Positions 1-10,693 of a stretch of DNA of 64,000 bases are shown here, in pieces. The stretch's first letter is position 1. Each line of letters starts with the position of its first letter. The stretch comes from Vesta saturnalis (lineage: Eukaryota; Arthropoda; Insecta; Coleoptera; Lampyridae), in the NCBI GenBank assembly GCA_036346205.1, contig JARFJB010001172.1, positions 773,501 to 837,500 on the forward strand. Reading direction: 5' to 3'. A model generated the notes under the pieces. It was given only the letters and a program-made list of their open reading frames with translations, did not search any database and was not told the DNA's origin. The position numbers were made by a program, and so were the translations under genes.

Positions 1-1483
1 TTTTCACATCCCGAAAATTTGTCAAATTTATGTTTTTACGTCCTCGTTATACCAAAAAGGTGAGAACGTAATTACGTTAGATGATCTTGGGCACTCTGAG
101 TCTTGCAAAATCAACCCCAAATCAATATTTAAAAAAGTTTACGTACGAAAGGTCGCGATTTACTTCCTTTCGTGAGTAAAATTATTTGTTTGTGATTTGA
201 TAATACCTGTACCGATCCTCTGATTGTTTTTTATTATCATATATAGTGTTTATGAACTTAACGTATTATTTCGTTATTGTATGTATGATTACATGTGATT
301 TCTTCCCGTTCCTCCCAGCATTATCATTATCTACAAATCACATAAAATATAAGATAAGATATTTGTATTACGTTCATGTTACTGAGCTGTTTATTTTATT
401 TTTTTAAGGTATTTTTTATTTACACGACCTTACAGCGGCAATGTTAATGTATATTTTTTTAATGACTTTGATGAAAGCTTTTAACGTAATAATTTATGAG
501 AGATTTCTTTGTTTATTTGCTATTTTGTTTATTTTTAGGATATAGAATTTCACTGATAAGATTTAACGTAAAGTAAAATTAGAGTAAATAAGATTGATGA
601 CACATCTGCTTGTCTGTTAGTACGTAATTTTATTTTGATTACGTGCAAATAGTTTGAAGCTTTACAAGAAACGCCGGACCAAGGCTTTTCTTTTACCGAT
701 TCACCTGGTTTATGCGACATAAGGTGAAGTATATATTACGAACTATCCTATTTACAAAATTAATAACACGCCCACTCCTTCACCACTGAGCTTCCGGCAC
801 CCTCCCCTTTTTATCTGTTACCTCAGATTCTACTGCCATTTTCATCCGTAACGCAATACTGATCGTCTTTCTTGGATAAGTGGTATATTGCATTTTATAC
901 GAGTTTCTTTCTATACGACTTTCCCCACTGATCAAGAAGGTAGTGTGGTATACTATGTTTTATACCAGTTTCCCTCTACACCACTTTCCCTCTTCACTAT
1001 TCTCCTTTTATAGCACTTTTCATTTATACTCTACATTACCTTGCATATATTAGTATATTACTTAGAGTAGGTTATAGGTTAATAATTGCAGAAAACGAAA
1101 CAAAGAGAATCTGGTATAAAACATACATCTTATGGATAGCCGATGTAGGGAGAAAAAGTTGTACAGAAAATATTATACAACTTTCCCAAGAGTGATATTT
1201 GGGAAAATTAGTATAATTGGAAATTGGTCTAGACAAATACCGATTATATCACCTCAGATCAGTTTCTTTTTATACCACATTCATCCGACCCCTGCCCTAC
1301 TATACAGGGTGGGCCAATAGTGCGTGGGTGTAAGATTCTGGGTTTATTAAGGAATATTTCTAAAGTTTGTTGATGGAATGTGATGGGGTATCCTTAAGGC
1401 TACAAACCTAAATACTTTCACTTGAATCGCAAAGTTTATACAGGGCGATTTATATCAACGTTGCATTTTTTTTAAACGGAACA
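1..1483. other. AT-rich non-coding flank with a small tandem duplication
   Basis: I see no convincing coding region here. At about 863-996 a ~65-bp unit is duplicated: the motif GTGGTATA starts at 880 and 945 and is followed each time by TTTTATAC and a pyrimidine-rich CTTTCC tract. The short open frame at 1132-1320 has no family resemblance. Confidence 0.6.
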
Positions 1484-2106
1484 CCTTGGTCAATTCTAGT
1501 GCGACTTTATTGTACGATTGTACATTTTCATTTAACTTTTGTTCTACCCAATTGCAAAGATTAATCCAGTTTTAGAAATCGGTCTCCTTGAGCTCTTGAT
1601 GTAGTTGGATGTGCTAAGGATGAAATTTGTTTTTTTTTAATTATTTTTATTTTTATTTTATTTTCTAATTTAGCTCGAAATGTTGTTTTTGTGTTTATGT
1701 GTTTTTCTACTTAATAAATAACGTTTTATAATGTAAATAGTTTTTTGTTTATTTTCCACGGGTTACTAGATAATACAAAATAAAAATTGAAAAATACAGC
1801 AAATTAATCAGAAATTGTGAAATTAAAAGAAATCTACCGTAGATAGATATACCAACTAATTTATATCGTTAGAAAAGTAAAAAAAATTCCGCTTTTGATG
1901 CAAAGATGAAAAAAATGGCCGTTAAATTTGAAAAAAATTAGTTACCATTGATGAAATTTTATAAATTGACAAAGTAATGTCTCTAAACACAAGAAGAATT
2001 CGAATTCGACCATTCGGTTTACGCTAGTACATTTCATGTCTAGTAACATCGCAGAGTCATGGCCTTCTATGTGTGATATATAAAGTCGCACTAGAATTGA
2101 CCAAGG
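1484..2106. repeat. Inverted-repeat-bounded segment, 27-bp perfect arms
   Basis: The 27 bases at 1484-1510 are the exact reverse complement of 2080-2106 (arms begin CCTTGGTCAATTC). The ~620-bp interval is AT-rich and has no recognisable ORF. A perfect match of this length is not expected by chance and suggests a MITE-like element or foldback. No target duplication was found at the outer edges. The right arm ends just before the hAT-derived coding sequence starts. Confidence 0.6.
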
Positions 2107-2107
2107 A

Positions 2108-3191
2108 ATCCAAATATGCAATAATATACAGGAAGCTCCATTTAAAACAAATGCAACTTTGAACAATAGATCCTTGACTAGAAATATTTTCACCCGAAAA
2201 TTGACGAATGGTGAATCTTTAGAAAGAAAATGGTTACTTTATTCCCCATCGAAAAAATCTGTTTACTGTTATTGCTGCCGTTTATTTAATACTACTACTG
2301 GTACGGATCATAATTTGAGTTGTTTGAATGGGTATAAAGATTGGAAGCATATAAGTAACTTATTAATGGAGCATGAAAACAGTTTGCAGCACCGGTAATC
2401 AATGATAAATTATGTCGTAAGAAGCAAAATTACTGGGCGTGTTGATAGGAGTCTTACTGTCCCAGTATAATAGAGAAGTCAATTATTGGAAGAATTGTTG
2501 CAGTAGTGACACTTTTGGCTTCAAGAGGACTTGCCTTCCGTGGTGATAATGAAATATTGGGGTCTCAAAATTGTTTGTGAGGCTTAGAACTAATCAGGGA
2601 ATTTGATCCTTTTCTTGCTGACCACATACGAAAATGCACATTCACTAAATTTAGTTGGTGTTCAGGCTGTTGAATGTGTTTCGGAAGCAGTAGCATACTT
2701 TCAATTCATCCAAAAATTGTTCAATTTTTTCTCTGTCTCGAATAAGCGATGGAAAATTATGATAGGGTGTTTGGGTGCAAATAAAGTTGTGAAGTCTCTC
2801 CTAGGTACTAGATGCACGTGCTAATGCTATTAATGCCTCGCAAAATAGTTATTTTCATATATCTGAAGCTTTGACATCAATTGCGAGTGACATCAATCAA
2901 CCAGTAGAAACAAAACACGAGGGTCAAAGCCTAGCCAAAAAAATGAAAAGATTTGAGACTATTCTTCTAACGGAGATATGGAATGATCTTTTGGGAATTA
3001 CTCATAAGACAAGCATTAGTTTACAGAATAGCAATAGCAATATGTCCTGATCGATTATGTTAGTACCTAACGCACGGAATAATTTCGATCAGTACGAATT
3101 TTCTGCTAAAGAAAAAAATCCAAATGCTGACTATAAAGATAAAGAATTCGCAGCACACGCATCACTTTTTTTTACGGATCATCAGAGACTG
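2108..3191 (+). pseudogene. hAT transposase relic 1, N-terminal and middle part (ZMYM1-like)
   Basis: This is the first piece of a broken hAT transposase of the ZMYM1/DUF4371 type. The 2159-2398 frame carries a TTF-type zinc-finger region (YCYCCRLF, then WKHISNLLMEHENS). The 2603-2824 frame has the NLVGVQAVEC and FFSVSNKRWKIM motifs typical of the middle of this family, and a third frame to ~3060 continues with a KRFETILLTEIWNDLL-like stretch. Several frameshifts and stops separate the parts. The reading continues at 4991 and 5954 after two later insertions. The family cuts and pastes DNA with 8-bp target duplications; this copy is dead. Confidence 0.8.
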
Positions 3192-3193
3192 TA

Positions 3194-4988
3194 CACGGTG
3201 TCCCATTTTGGTTGAAATTGTAGGGTTTGCGAGCAAAGATAGAAAGATGCGGTTTTCGCGACCCTGTTCTACTTTTTCGTGAAACGAAAGATTCCACAAA
3301 CAGAATTGTCATAGTTCTATTAATATTTGAGATACAGGGCGAAATTCAAAATTTGCACATTTTAAGCACCCTTCATAACTGCTTTGCCTTGCAATTTATC
3401 GAAATGGTGAAAAGTGGGTCCTATACAGAATTTTCCGTAAAATTTAGTGGCGTACATAGTTTTCCCCACAAAAAGTCAGTTTCTTCGCAAAAAAACCAAG
3501 GGTTTGTTTTTTATTATATAATAGAGCTTACTCTCAGCTTTCAAAAAATATATATTGTGAGGCACTTCTTTTGGATTATTAACTTCAAAAATGAATGTTA
3601 CGTTAATATAACATTTTGATGATATAGTTGGCCATGAAAAAATAAGGTTAAGGGTTAGGAAGTTTTATGCAAAAACACAAAATTAAAAATTACACATAAT
3701 ACCTACAACTTTACAAGCCTAATATAAATTACTAAAAGGGATGTTCAAACTGATGACCATTCTGTCTTATATATGCTTCACACACTCTACCAATTCGTTC
3801 TATAGCATTAAGCACAATACTATGGTGATCTTGTAAATGTCTGAAAGCTTCTCTAACTGCATTTGTCAAACGTTCAATGTTATAATATTGAGTTTGGTAT
3901 ATTTTATTTTGCAAGTAACCCCATAAAAAGAAATCTACCACTGACAAGTCCGGATAACTAGAAGGCTATCTTATCGGCCCATTAGTATCAATCCATTTAT
4001 TAGCAAAATTGTTTTACAAAAACGGGCGTATAATTTGCGCATTGTAGTATGGGGCTCCATCCTGTTGGAAATGAATTTGCTTCAAGCGAGCTAAAGGAAT
4101 GTCATCTAATAATTCTGACACAACCATCCCTAAAATTTCTAAATATCTAGGAGCGGATAAGTTCCCTTCGAAAATGTAAAATATTATTTTTGATCCTACT
4201 ATAAAGCAGGAAGCGTTTCGTCCAAATCGTCCTGGTTGTCTTTGGGGGAATATGTAATGTTGATTTTCTTGAGACGAGAATCTGCTATTGTGCCTGTTTA
4301 AAACACCTGAATTGCTAAAATGTCTGACCATATGACATTTCTTCCCAAGTTGGGTACCATATTTAACATGTTTAAGCACCAATTCCAAAATATTAACCTA
4401 CGTTCAGCGTCGCCAGGATGTAAATGTTGAACAAGCCTAAATTTATATGGTTTATATTTATGGTGGCGAAGTATCCTTTGGATTCTTGTTTTCGAAACTC
4501 CAACACTACTTTCTATAGTTCTGCACACTGGCTAAGACGGTAACCTCATTCATTCTCTCGATTTTCTTTATTACATTTTTTTTTACCTGGCTTTATAGAT
4601 GTTAAGTTAATTAATTATCAAAATTAATAATATATAATAAAAATATATACACGGTGTTCCATTAAAAAAACAAAACTTTGGTTTATTGCGAAGAAATTGA
4701 CTTTAGGTGGGGAAAACTATGCACGTCACTAAATTCTACGAAAAATTCTGTATAAAACTCACTTTTTACCATTTCGATAAATTACAAGACAAAGCAGATT
4801 AAGGGGTGCTTAAAATGTGCAAATTTTAAATTTCGCCCTGTATCTCAAATACTAATAGGACTATGACAATTTTCTGTTTGTGGCATCATTCGTTTCACGA
4901 AAAAGTAGAACAGGGTCGCGAAAACCTCATCTTTCTATCTTTGCTCGCAAACGAGATACTCTACAATTTCAACCAAAATGGGACACAG
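3194..4988 (-). mobile_element. Complete mariner-like element with long (~320 bp) inverted repeats
   Basis: Bases 3194-~3515 are the diverged inverted copy of ~4668-4988. The outer ends read CACGGTGTCCCATTTTGG on the left and (reverse complement) CTGTGTCCCATTTTGG on the right. A TA dinucleotide flanks both ends (3192-3193 and 4989-4990), as expected for Tc1/mariner insertion. Length is ~1.8 kb. The element lies inside hAT relic 1, whose reading resumes immediately on the right. TIRs of this length are much longer than the ~30 bp of classical mariners. Confidence 0.85.
3732..4528 (-). pseudogene. Mariner-like transposase, frameshifted
   Basis: Read on the minus strand, three overlapping frames together give a mariner-like transposase. 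4528-4298 has the helix-turn-helix linker (SKTRIQRILRHHKYKPY) and the first catalytic block ending VIWSD. 4388-4014 has the second block with HFQQDGAPYYNA. 3947-3732 has the third block beginning SVVDFFLWGYLQNK. The DD(E/D) core can be followed, but at least two frameshifts break it, so the protein is inactive. It is the internal gene of the 3194-4988 element. Confidence 0.85.
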
Positions 4989-4990
4989 TA

Positions 4991-5299
4991 TATGTACACT
5001 TGAATGGTAAACACAAATTTCGTGTAAATACGTTTATTGTTAAGTCGACACATTGTATGCTCATTTAAAAAAGCGTTCGGCATCATACCAACAAATTGAC
5101 AAACATTTTAGTTTTCTTTCTCAGTTAATAACAATCGATTCTGACCAGTTCACAAAAAAATGCAAAGAATTTGCAGAATTTTATAAGGTTTTGATGCTTT
5201 TGAGCTCAAATCAGAATGATTTGATTTAAGGTAGTACTTAAAAAACATAGCAAAGGAATTAGCGGACGTAACCTAATTAAGTCCGATAAATTAGAAGAA
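4991..5299 (+). pseudogene. hAT transposase relic 1, second piece
   Basis: Directly right of the mariner TA duplication the reading returns to ZMYM1-like hAT sequence: a FRVNTFIV start, then, with frame changes, sequence resembling the helical region that precedes the hAT dimerisation domain. It runs to 5299, where the RTE-like insertion begins. The last codons (DKLEE) are in frame with the next piece at 5966 once the insertion and one target copy are disregarded, which is direct evidence for nesting. Confidence 0.7.
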
Positions 5300-5308
5300 C
5301 AAGTAGAT

Positions 5309-5371
<63 letters not shown>

Positions 5372-5953
5372 GGGCAAATAATTAAACCCAATAAAGAAAA
5401 TCAAGAAGCCGAAGTACATCGAAGAACTAAGCTCGGATGGGCAGCCTTTGGGCCACTAAGCTATATACTGAAAAATAAATCAATTCCCCAGTATATGAAA
5501 ACTAGGGTTTTCGATCAGTGTATTCTGCCTGTCATGTCATATGCCGCACAGACCTGGGTATTTACAAAGAAGAATATGGGCAAACTAATAAAAACACAAC
5601 GCGCCATGGAGAGACAGATGCTGCATATCACTTTACGAGACAGGAAAAGAAATACATGGATAAGGAATGTAACTAAAATAAAAGACATAAGACAAAGGGT
5701 CACTAGCCTGAAATGGAGATTCGCAGGACATAATGCAAGGCAGAGAGATAGTAGGTGGAATATGATCATCCAAACATGGCGCCCATGGTTAGGGAAGAGA
5801 GCGAGAGGACGGCCCCAGATGAGGTGGTCAGACGATGTAAAGAGACATGCAGGATTAATGTGGAAGAGAAGGGCAGAAGATAGAGACAATTGGAAACAAA
5901 TTGGGGAGGCCTACATCCAAAAATGGATCGAAGAGGGCTGAGAAGAAGAGAAG
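5300..5953 (+). mobile_element. 5'-truncated RTE-like non-LTR insertion with 12-bp TSD
   Basis: The insertion is flanked by a perfect 12-bp direct repeat AAATTAGAAGAA at 5288-5299 and 5954-5965. It starts with a short spacer and an (AT)n tract (5311-5368) and then carries the C-terminal end of a retroelement polyprotein. 5' truncation plus a ~12-bp TSD fits target-primed reverse transcription. The 3' end is GA-rich (5935-5953) with no long poly(A). Confidence 0.8.
5366..5941 (+). pseudogene. RTE-like reverse transcriptase C-terminal fragment
   Basis: This open frame of ~190 codons encodes the region after the RT catalytic core: YLGQI, then RRTKLGWAAFG, then KTRVFDQCILPVMSYAAQTW, TQRAMERQMLHITLRDR and finally WRFAGHNARQ and RGRPQMRWSDDVKR. 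This series of motifs is typical of arthropod endonuclease-reverse transcriptase proteins (RTE-like, often annotated craniofacial development protein 2-like). The start lies in the (AT)n tract, so there is no genuine initiation codon. The catalytic YxDD part is absent because of 5' truncation. The frame itself is uninterrupted. Confidence 0.8.
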
Positions 5954-6400
5954 AAATTAGAAGAAACCTTTCCAACTGTTGAAGTCGCTACAAGAATATT
6001 CCTTAGCTTGATGATTCCAATTGTAGTGGAGAGCGCTCATTTTCACAACTGAAGAAAATAAAAAATGAATTACGAATGACTACGTTACAAGAACGGCTAA
6101 CCAATTCGTTAATTATGTGCATAGAAAGTGATATCCTTCAAACCAGACTTTGCAGAACAGAAATCCCGAAAGAAACCATTATCGTAACCAATTAAAACCT
6201 GAAGCGTTTTATGTAACCCTACCCAAGTTCTATTGCTTAAAACAGTTAATTAAATGTATTTGATTTCTACCAATTACCCGTAATAAATATTAAATTATAA
6301 CAGAAAAATGATTTGTAATTCACTTTTTGTACTTTCGAACGGAGCCCCAAATTCTTGTGTTCCCAAGGGCCCCAGTCTGCCCTAAGGCGGCTTAGCCCTT
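5954..6400 (+). pseudogene. hAT transposase relic 1, C-terminal hATC domain and 3' end
   Basis: From 5966 the sequence reads TFPTVEVATRIFLSL and then, with one frame change, KKIKNELRMTTLQERLTN, which is the hAT C-terminal dimerisation domain. Protein similarity ends near 6150. The 3' non-coding end contains GGAGCCCC, AAGGGCCCCAG and CTAAGGCGGC at 6343-6395, the GC-rich pattern seen at the ends of ZMYM1-like hATs, so the element probably stops near 6395. I could not pair it with a 5' terminal repeat. Confidence 0.7.
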
Positions 6401-6664
6401 AGTATAGGAAAATTCATGGTTTTGATTGATAGTAATTATATGTGGAACAATGGTGTGATTAACGCTGGTTTTAAACAAAAACAATAAAAATTAATATTTA
6501 TAATTAATTATTATAAATAGATGTGAACATAAAGGTTGTTTTGAAATATACCTAATTAACATTTATATTTTTGACAAAAATAGTCTCAAAATTATTTTCT
6601 CTTAATTGTTACATACAGCAAAAAATAAATGATTCATAATTAGATCTGGAAATAGAATTTATCA

Positions 6665-7480
6665 TAATGACTTTACCGGTGTGAAGTTAGCCCCACAATT
6701 TTCAAAATTGCAATCGTTTGTTGGTCGTTTATCGGTGTTTGTTGACCATTTTTGAACGTTTGTCGAATTTTCATATTTATAATAATCACGTGAAGGTAGC
6801 CCCCCCAACTTTTGAAATTTTCTTTTTTCAATTGCAATAGTTTGTTGGTGTTTCATATTTATAATCACGATTATAATTTAGGCGTGCAGTTAGCCCCCCA
6901 ACTTTTGAAATTTTCCCTTTTTTCAATTGCAATCCTTTCTTGGTCGTTTGTCGGTGTTTGTTGGCTATGTTTTAACGTTATTTATATTTATAACAATCGC
7001 ATTTATAATTTAGGCGTGAAGTTAGCTCCCCAATTTTACATTTTTCCGATTGCAATCGTTTGTTGCCGTTTGTTGGCTACTTTTTGACGTTTATGAGTTT
7101 TTCATGTTTATAATAATCACGATTATAATTTAGGCGTAAAGTTAGCACTCCAACTTTTGTAATTTTCCCTTTTTCAATTGTAATCCTTTGTTGGTTGTTT
7201 GTGGGTGTTTGTTGGCTATTTTTGAACGTTTGTTGTTTTCCATATTTACAATAATCACGATTATAATTTAGGCGTGAAATTAGCCCCCCAACTTTTGAAA
7301 TTTTACGTTTTTTCAATTGCAATCGTTTGTTGGTCGTTTGTCGGTGTTTGTTGGATATTTTTTAACGTTTGTTGGTTTTTAATATATACGTTAATTAACG
7401 ATTATAATTCAGGGATGAAGTGACCCCCATCTTTCAAAATTTTAAGTTTTTTTGATTGCAATCGTTTGCTGGTTTGCATC
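6665..7480 (+). repeat. Left array of a ~90-140-bp tandem repeat (Foldback-like arm)
   Basis: About seven copies of a unit with the motifs GTGAAGTTAGCCCCCCAACTT, CAATTGCAATC, GTTTGTTGGTCGTTTGT, TTTTTGAACGTTTG and AATCACGATTATAATTTAGG. The GTTAGC-type motif recurs near 6681, 6790, 6883, 7013, 7133, 7271 and 7411. Short open frames in the array are by-products of the repeat. The same unit returns in opposite orientation at 9125-9495. Confidence 0.85.
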
Positions 7481-8089
7481 TTACACATTGACATGACTTC
7501 ACAGTTTTGGATATGCCGCTGTGTAAACATTCGCGCGTATTCATATTAATCAATTTATGCAATCGATACATTACTTTGAGATCTGTACAGATTTAATGGA
7601 AACTGAATTGATACAATATTGAATGCAAGATGCTTTATTTTGAATTCATGTGGGCAATGACCTTTTTAAAACATTTTAGGTACCGCCTAAAAGAACACGA
7701 GTAAATATTGTCAATCGTTCTCTGAAATATCTTTTAGAAATGCGAATATTGGTGTAGTACATAAAATATATTTTCCGACGACCACATGTGAAAATAACAT
7801 ACAGCACACAGAGTACCTACTGCGAAAGTCACAAATATCACTCTAGAATTGAAAAGTAAAATATCACTCTAGTATGTCAACTAAATATGTTGACCTTGAT
7901 CTCAGAGTATTCCATTTTTTACCTGGCACTATCTAACCATTGTGCTGCATAATGTCATAAAACACAAAGAAAATCACACTTTAAACTTAAAAACACTTAA
8001 AAAAATGATTTATAAGTGTTTAGTCAAATTCAAAATTAAATATACCATTAATTTTAATTAAAATTATTAATTTTATTAATCATAAATAA

Positions 8090-8220
8090 AGTTATTTGAA
8101 CCTAGACCTGACTTCTAGAGTACAGGTCGTGTTAATCACTAAACTATGTATTTATAAAATTAATAATTAAATTACATTTATTTGAACTTATTCGTTCATA
8201 ACAAAACTTATAATAATACA
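8090..8220 (+). repeat. Degenerate copy of the tRNA-derived SINE
   Basis: Bases ~8110-8130 (AGAGTACAGGTCGT) match the 3' half of the tRNA-like head at 22142-22214. They are followed by the family body: TATTTATAAAATTAATAA, an ATTACATTTATTTGAACTT stretch and ATTCGTTCATAACAAAACTT. The A/B boxes are lost. See the full copy at 41110-41290. Confidence 0.6.
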
Positions 8221-8618
8221 TTAATTTTAATGTTTATAAATGTCAATGTATTTTTGACATTTCTAATAATAGCTGTCCGCTTTTTTGAATACTGACATTT
8301 TTAAAGTGTGCAGTACTTCGAAAGCCTTCACTCCACCTCCAGAAACTGATATCGAGGCTGATACTGTACAAGATGAAATAACGGAGACAACAAACATCTC
8401 TAAATCTTTATTACAAACTCCATTACAATTTACGAATTGCAATAATAATATTACTTTAAATTTCTACCAGTAGTTCTTATTTTAAGTTTTTGTCATTCAA
8501 TCGTTATTTTTCTTTGTATTCAATCAACAATAAAATTTTCAAATTAAAGTAATCAAAAAATATATTTACTCTAATTTTTGGAGATTGTGCATTATTTGTG
8601 GTCGTCGGAAAAATAGTG

Positions 8619-8668
8619 TACATTACTAGTATGGAAAGTGCCATTTCACACTCCATACTAGTAATGTA
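8619..8668. other. Hairpin with 17-bp perfect arms
   Basis: Arms TACATTACTAGTATGGA (8619-8635) and its exact reverse complement (8652-8668), separated by 16 bases that can extend the stem partly (AGTG/CAC). It lies next to one copy of the 15-bp motif shared with 7771-7785, so it may mark the end of a small element. Confidence 0.75.
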
Positions 8669-9124
8669 ATATACTATTGTTACCAAATGAAAATATTTCC
8701 GGCGTGCTTACAATCAACATATATTTGTTGAATTGGATATACGTAAAAGTGTTGACACAGAAGAGGGTTTGTCTTGTACGTTAAGATTTTCCACATGTAA
8801 TTAAATCGATACATTTTTAGGTTATGCTATGCTCTATAAGAATATTGTTATATTGCACCCATATCACCCATACACATTACACCGAATTGTACTATTCTTG
8901 CTTCGAATAAATTCGCTTAACTATACATTAAATTTAATCTTGATTGTAATGCAGTGGATGTCAAGATTAGTCTTGCTCGTTTCCACCTGTGCGCTAGATA
9001 AGGTATATATTGGCCGTTAAATGTGCACATTTATCCCCATATACTCTTTTACTATAGCATATGTATAACTATGTATATAGTTGTATTAATTTCGATATGA
9101 TTAACCTCACTAACCATTTATTTC

Positions 9125-9495
9125 GCCTTTAGATGAATACTTCACTTCACGTTTAAATTATAATCGTGATTATTATAGATATGAGAAATCAACAAACGTT
9201 CAAAAAGAGCCAACAAACACCAACAAACGACCAACAAACCATTGCAAACGGAAAAATGTAACACTTTGAAGTTAACTTCACGCCGAAATTATAATCGTGA
9301 TTATTATAAATATTAAAAACCGACAAACGTTCAAAAATAGCAAACAAACACCGACAAACGATTACAATTGAAAAAAGGGAAGTTTTGAAAGTTGGGGGGG
9401 GGTAACTTCACGCCTAAATTATAATCGTGATTATTAAAAACCGACAAACGCCCAAAAATAGCCAACAAACACTAACAAACGATTGTATTACACAA
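9125..9495 (-). repeat. Right array of the same tandem repeat, inverted
   Basis: Three copies, inverted relative to 6665-7480: ACTTCACG...AAATTATAATCGTGATTATT recurs near 9135, 9277 and 9405, with CAACAAACG/CCAACAAACAC blocks between. Units are ~130-145 bp. Together with the left array this makes long inverted arms built of tandem repeats. Confidence 0.85.
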
Positions 9496-10057
9496 TAAAC
9501 GTGTGGTAAATAAACATCAATATCACACATACAATAAATTACATTTTATTATGTCAATCTAAATTATACTTCATAGTATTTCATAGTTCTCACAGTTATT
9601 AAATTGGAGATAAGGTATCGGCATCATTATAATTAATACCAATTACGTAATTATATAATCAATGGCAAAAATGTTCGTAAGTAAAAAAAAATGATTGGAA
9701 AATCCAAGTTTTAAAAGCCTTTTTAATTTAACTAATTAATTTACTCTAAGTTTAACTTTTAAATAATTAGCTTTATTTCATTACTTTTTACATAACTTGT
9801 ATTATTTTTTTAAAGTAATTTTATTATTTATCATTACTGGAAAGGAAAATTAAAATTTAGACTGTTGACATTGCTACTGTTACAAATGAATGAACTTGTG
9901 TGGCCTCATTGTCAAGTTCAGAGTCTTATGTTTGGTTATTTATACATTCAAAGTTAAATACATCAAAATTTGGATTTGCTATTAATTAAATACCTATTCA
10001 TTTTTTCCGATTTCAAAAAAAAAAAAAACTAGAACAAAGCAAGAGTAGAAAAACTAC
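9496..10057. other. AT-rich non-coding stretch; would be intron 1 of the ABCG-like gene
   Basis: No coding signal on either strand. If the exon at 10058-10202 is real, this and lower coordinates form its first intron. No second exon with a Walker A motif was found between here and position 1, so the rest of the gene would lie outside the window or behind TE insertions. Confidence 0.4.
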
Positions 10058-10202
10058 CTGTTCTAATCCCTCCGTCACGAACCGAATACTCTAGGTCTTG
10101 AAACTCGATATCCATCGGTGGAGTCCTTGCAATCCTTGTCAGTCGCTTTTTCGAGGGTCTCGATTCCCAGTTACTATCCACAATTTCACAGCCCGAATTC
10201 AT
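10058..10202 (-). CDS. Likely first coding exon of an ABCG-subfamily transporter gene
   Basis: On the minus strand an ATG at 10202-10200 opens 48 codons plus one base, ending at a consensus splice donor (AACAG/GTAGTT; GT at 10057-10056). The peptide starts MNSGCEIVDSNWESRPSKKR and ends PPMDIEFQDLEYSVRDGG. The DIEF-DL-YSV block is what precedes the nucleotide-binding domain in ABCG half-transporters (ABCG1/ABCG4/White type); Walker A would be in the next exon. An in-frame TAG lies five codons upstream of the ATG, supporting this start. Codons are mixed and less AT-biased than the neighbourhood. ABCG proteins export lipids or small molecules at membranes. No other exon is seen, so the call rests on the motif, the donor and the start. 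Confidence 0.55.
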
Positions 10203-10693
10203 TGTGTAATACTATTTATAATCAACTGTCACAAAATATATAATTAACACCATAAATGCAAAAACGAGTAAATAATACACTTTCACTTTCGCGAGAGAGA
10301 AATACGTTCCAATCGTTCGCAGAATCGTTATGATCAGGCCTCGAGAACGTTTGCAAAGCGACTGCTGTTTCGTGCTTTCAACCATGTTTATCTACCACGG
10401 TCTAATTAAATATGATAAAATGATTCATTCTGAATCTTTTGTATGTCTCCAGTGATAGGAAAAACGCTGGTATTTTTGTTTACATTTGTTAATTGTAAAA
10501 CTCGGTATACGTAAAAAAAATAAATTACAATACAGATTTAGCTGCACCTATAATTATATAAGAGTAATTTCTCTTTGGATTTAAATAAAAAATACTCTTA
10601 ATAATGGTAATTATAGCATATATTACATACACATGTAGTGCTGTACTTCTGAAATTAATCATTGTGAATAAACTAATTTATCTTCTTGTTTGT
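10203..10693 (-). promoter_or_regulatory. Possible 5' UTR and promoter of the ABCG-like gene
   Basis: Upstream of the minus-strand ATG there is a less AT-rich block (about 10290-10380) with CTCTCTCGCG and GTTCTCGAGGCC, then AT-rich sequence. No clear TATA or initiator was recognised. The assignment depends wholly on the neighbouring exon call. Confidence 0.25.

Larger units (their letters stand above)
7481..9124. other. Core between the two inverted arrays
   Basis: This 1.6-kb AT-rich core holds a 15-bp inverted repeat pair TTTTCCGACGACCAC (7771-7785 and reverse at 8598-8612), a strong hairpin at 8619-8668, and a degenerate SINE copy (8090-8220). A short open frame at 8285-8473 encodes 62 residues ending in FTNCNNNITLNFYQ. 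That tail faintly resembles the end of DUF3504/Crypton-type proteins, but I cannot support a function. Confidence 0.5.

Noticed and set aside
1306..1340. ACAGGGTGGGCCA as a mariner terminus
   Set aside because: The motif looks like a Tc1/mariner end, but no inverted partner or TA pair was found nearby.
8285..8473. Crypton/DUF3504 C-terminal exon
   Set aside because: Only the tail FTNCNNNITLNF is suggestive; no catalytic region nearby, so not called.
6665..9495. CRISPR-like array
   Set aside because: Units are ~90-145 bp, diverged and without constant repeat-variable spacer structure, in a eukaryotic context.
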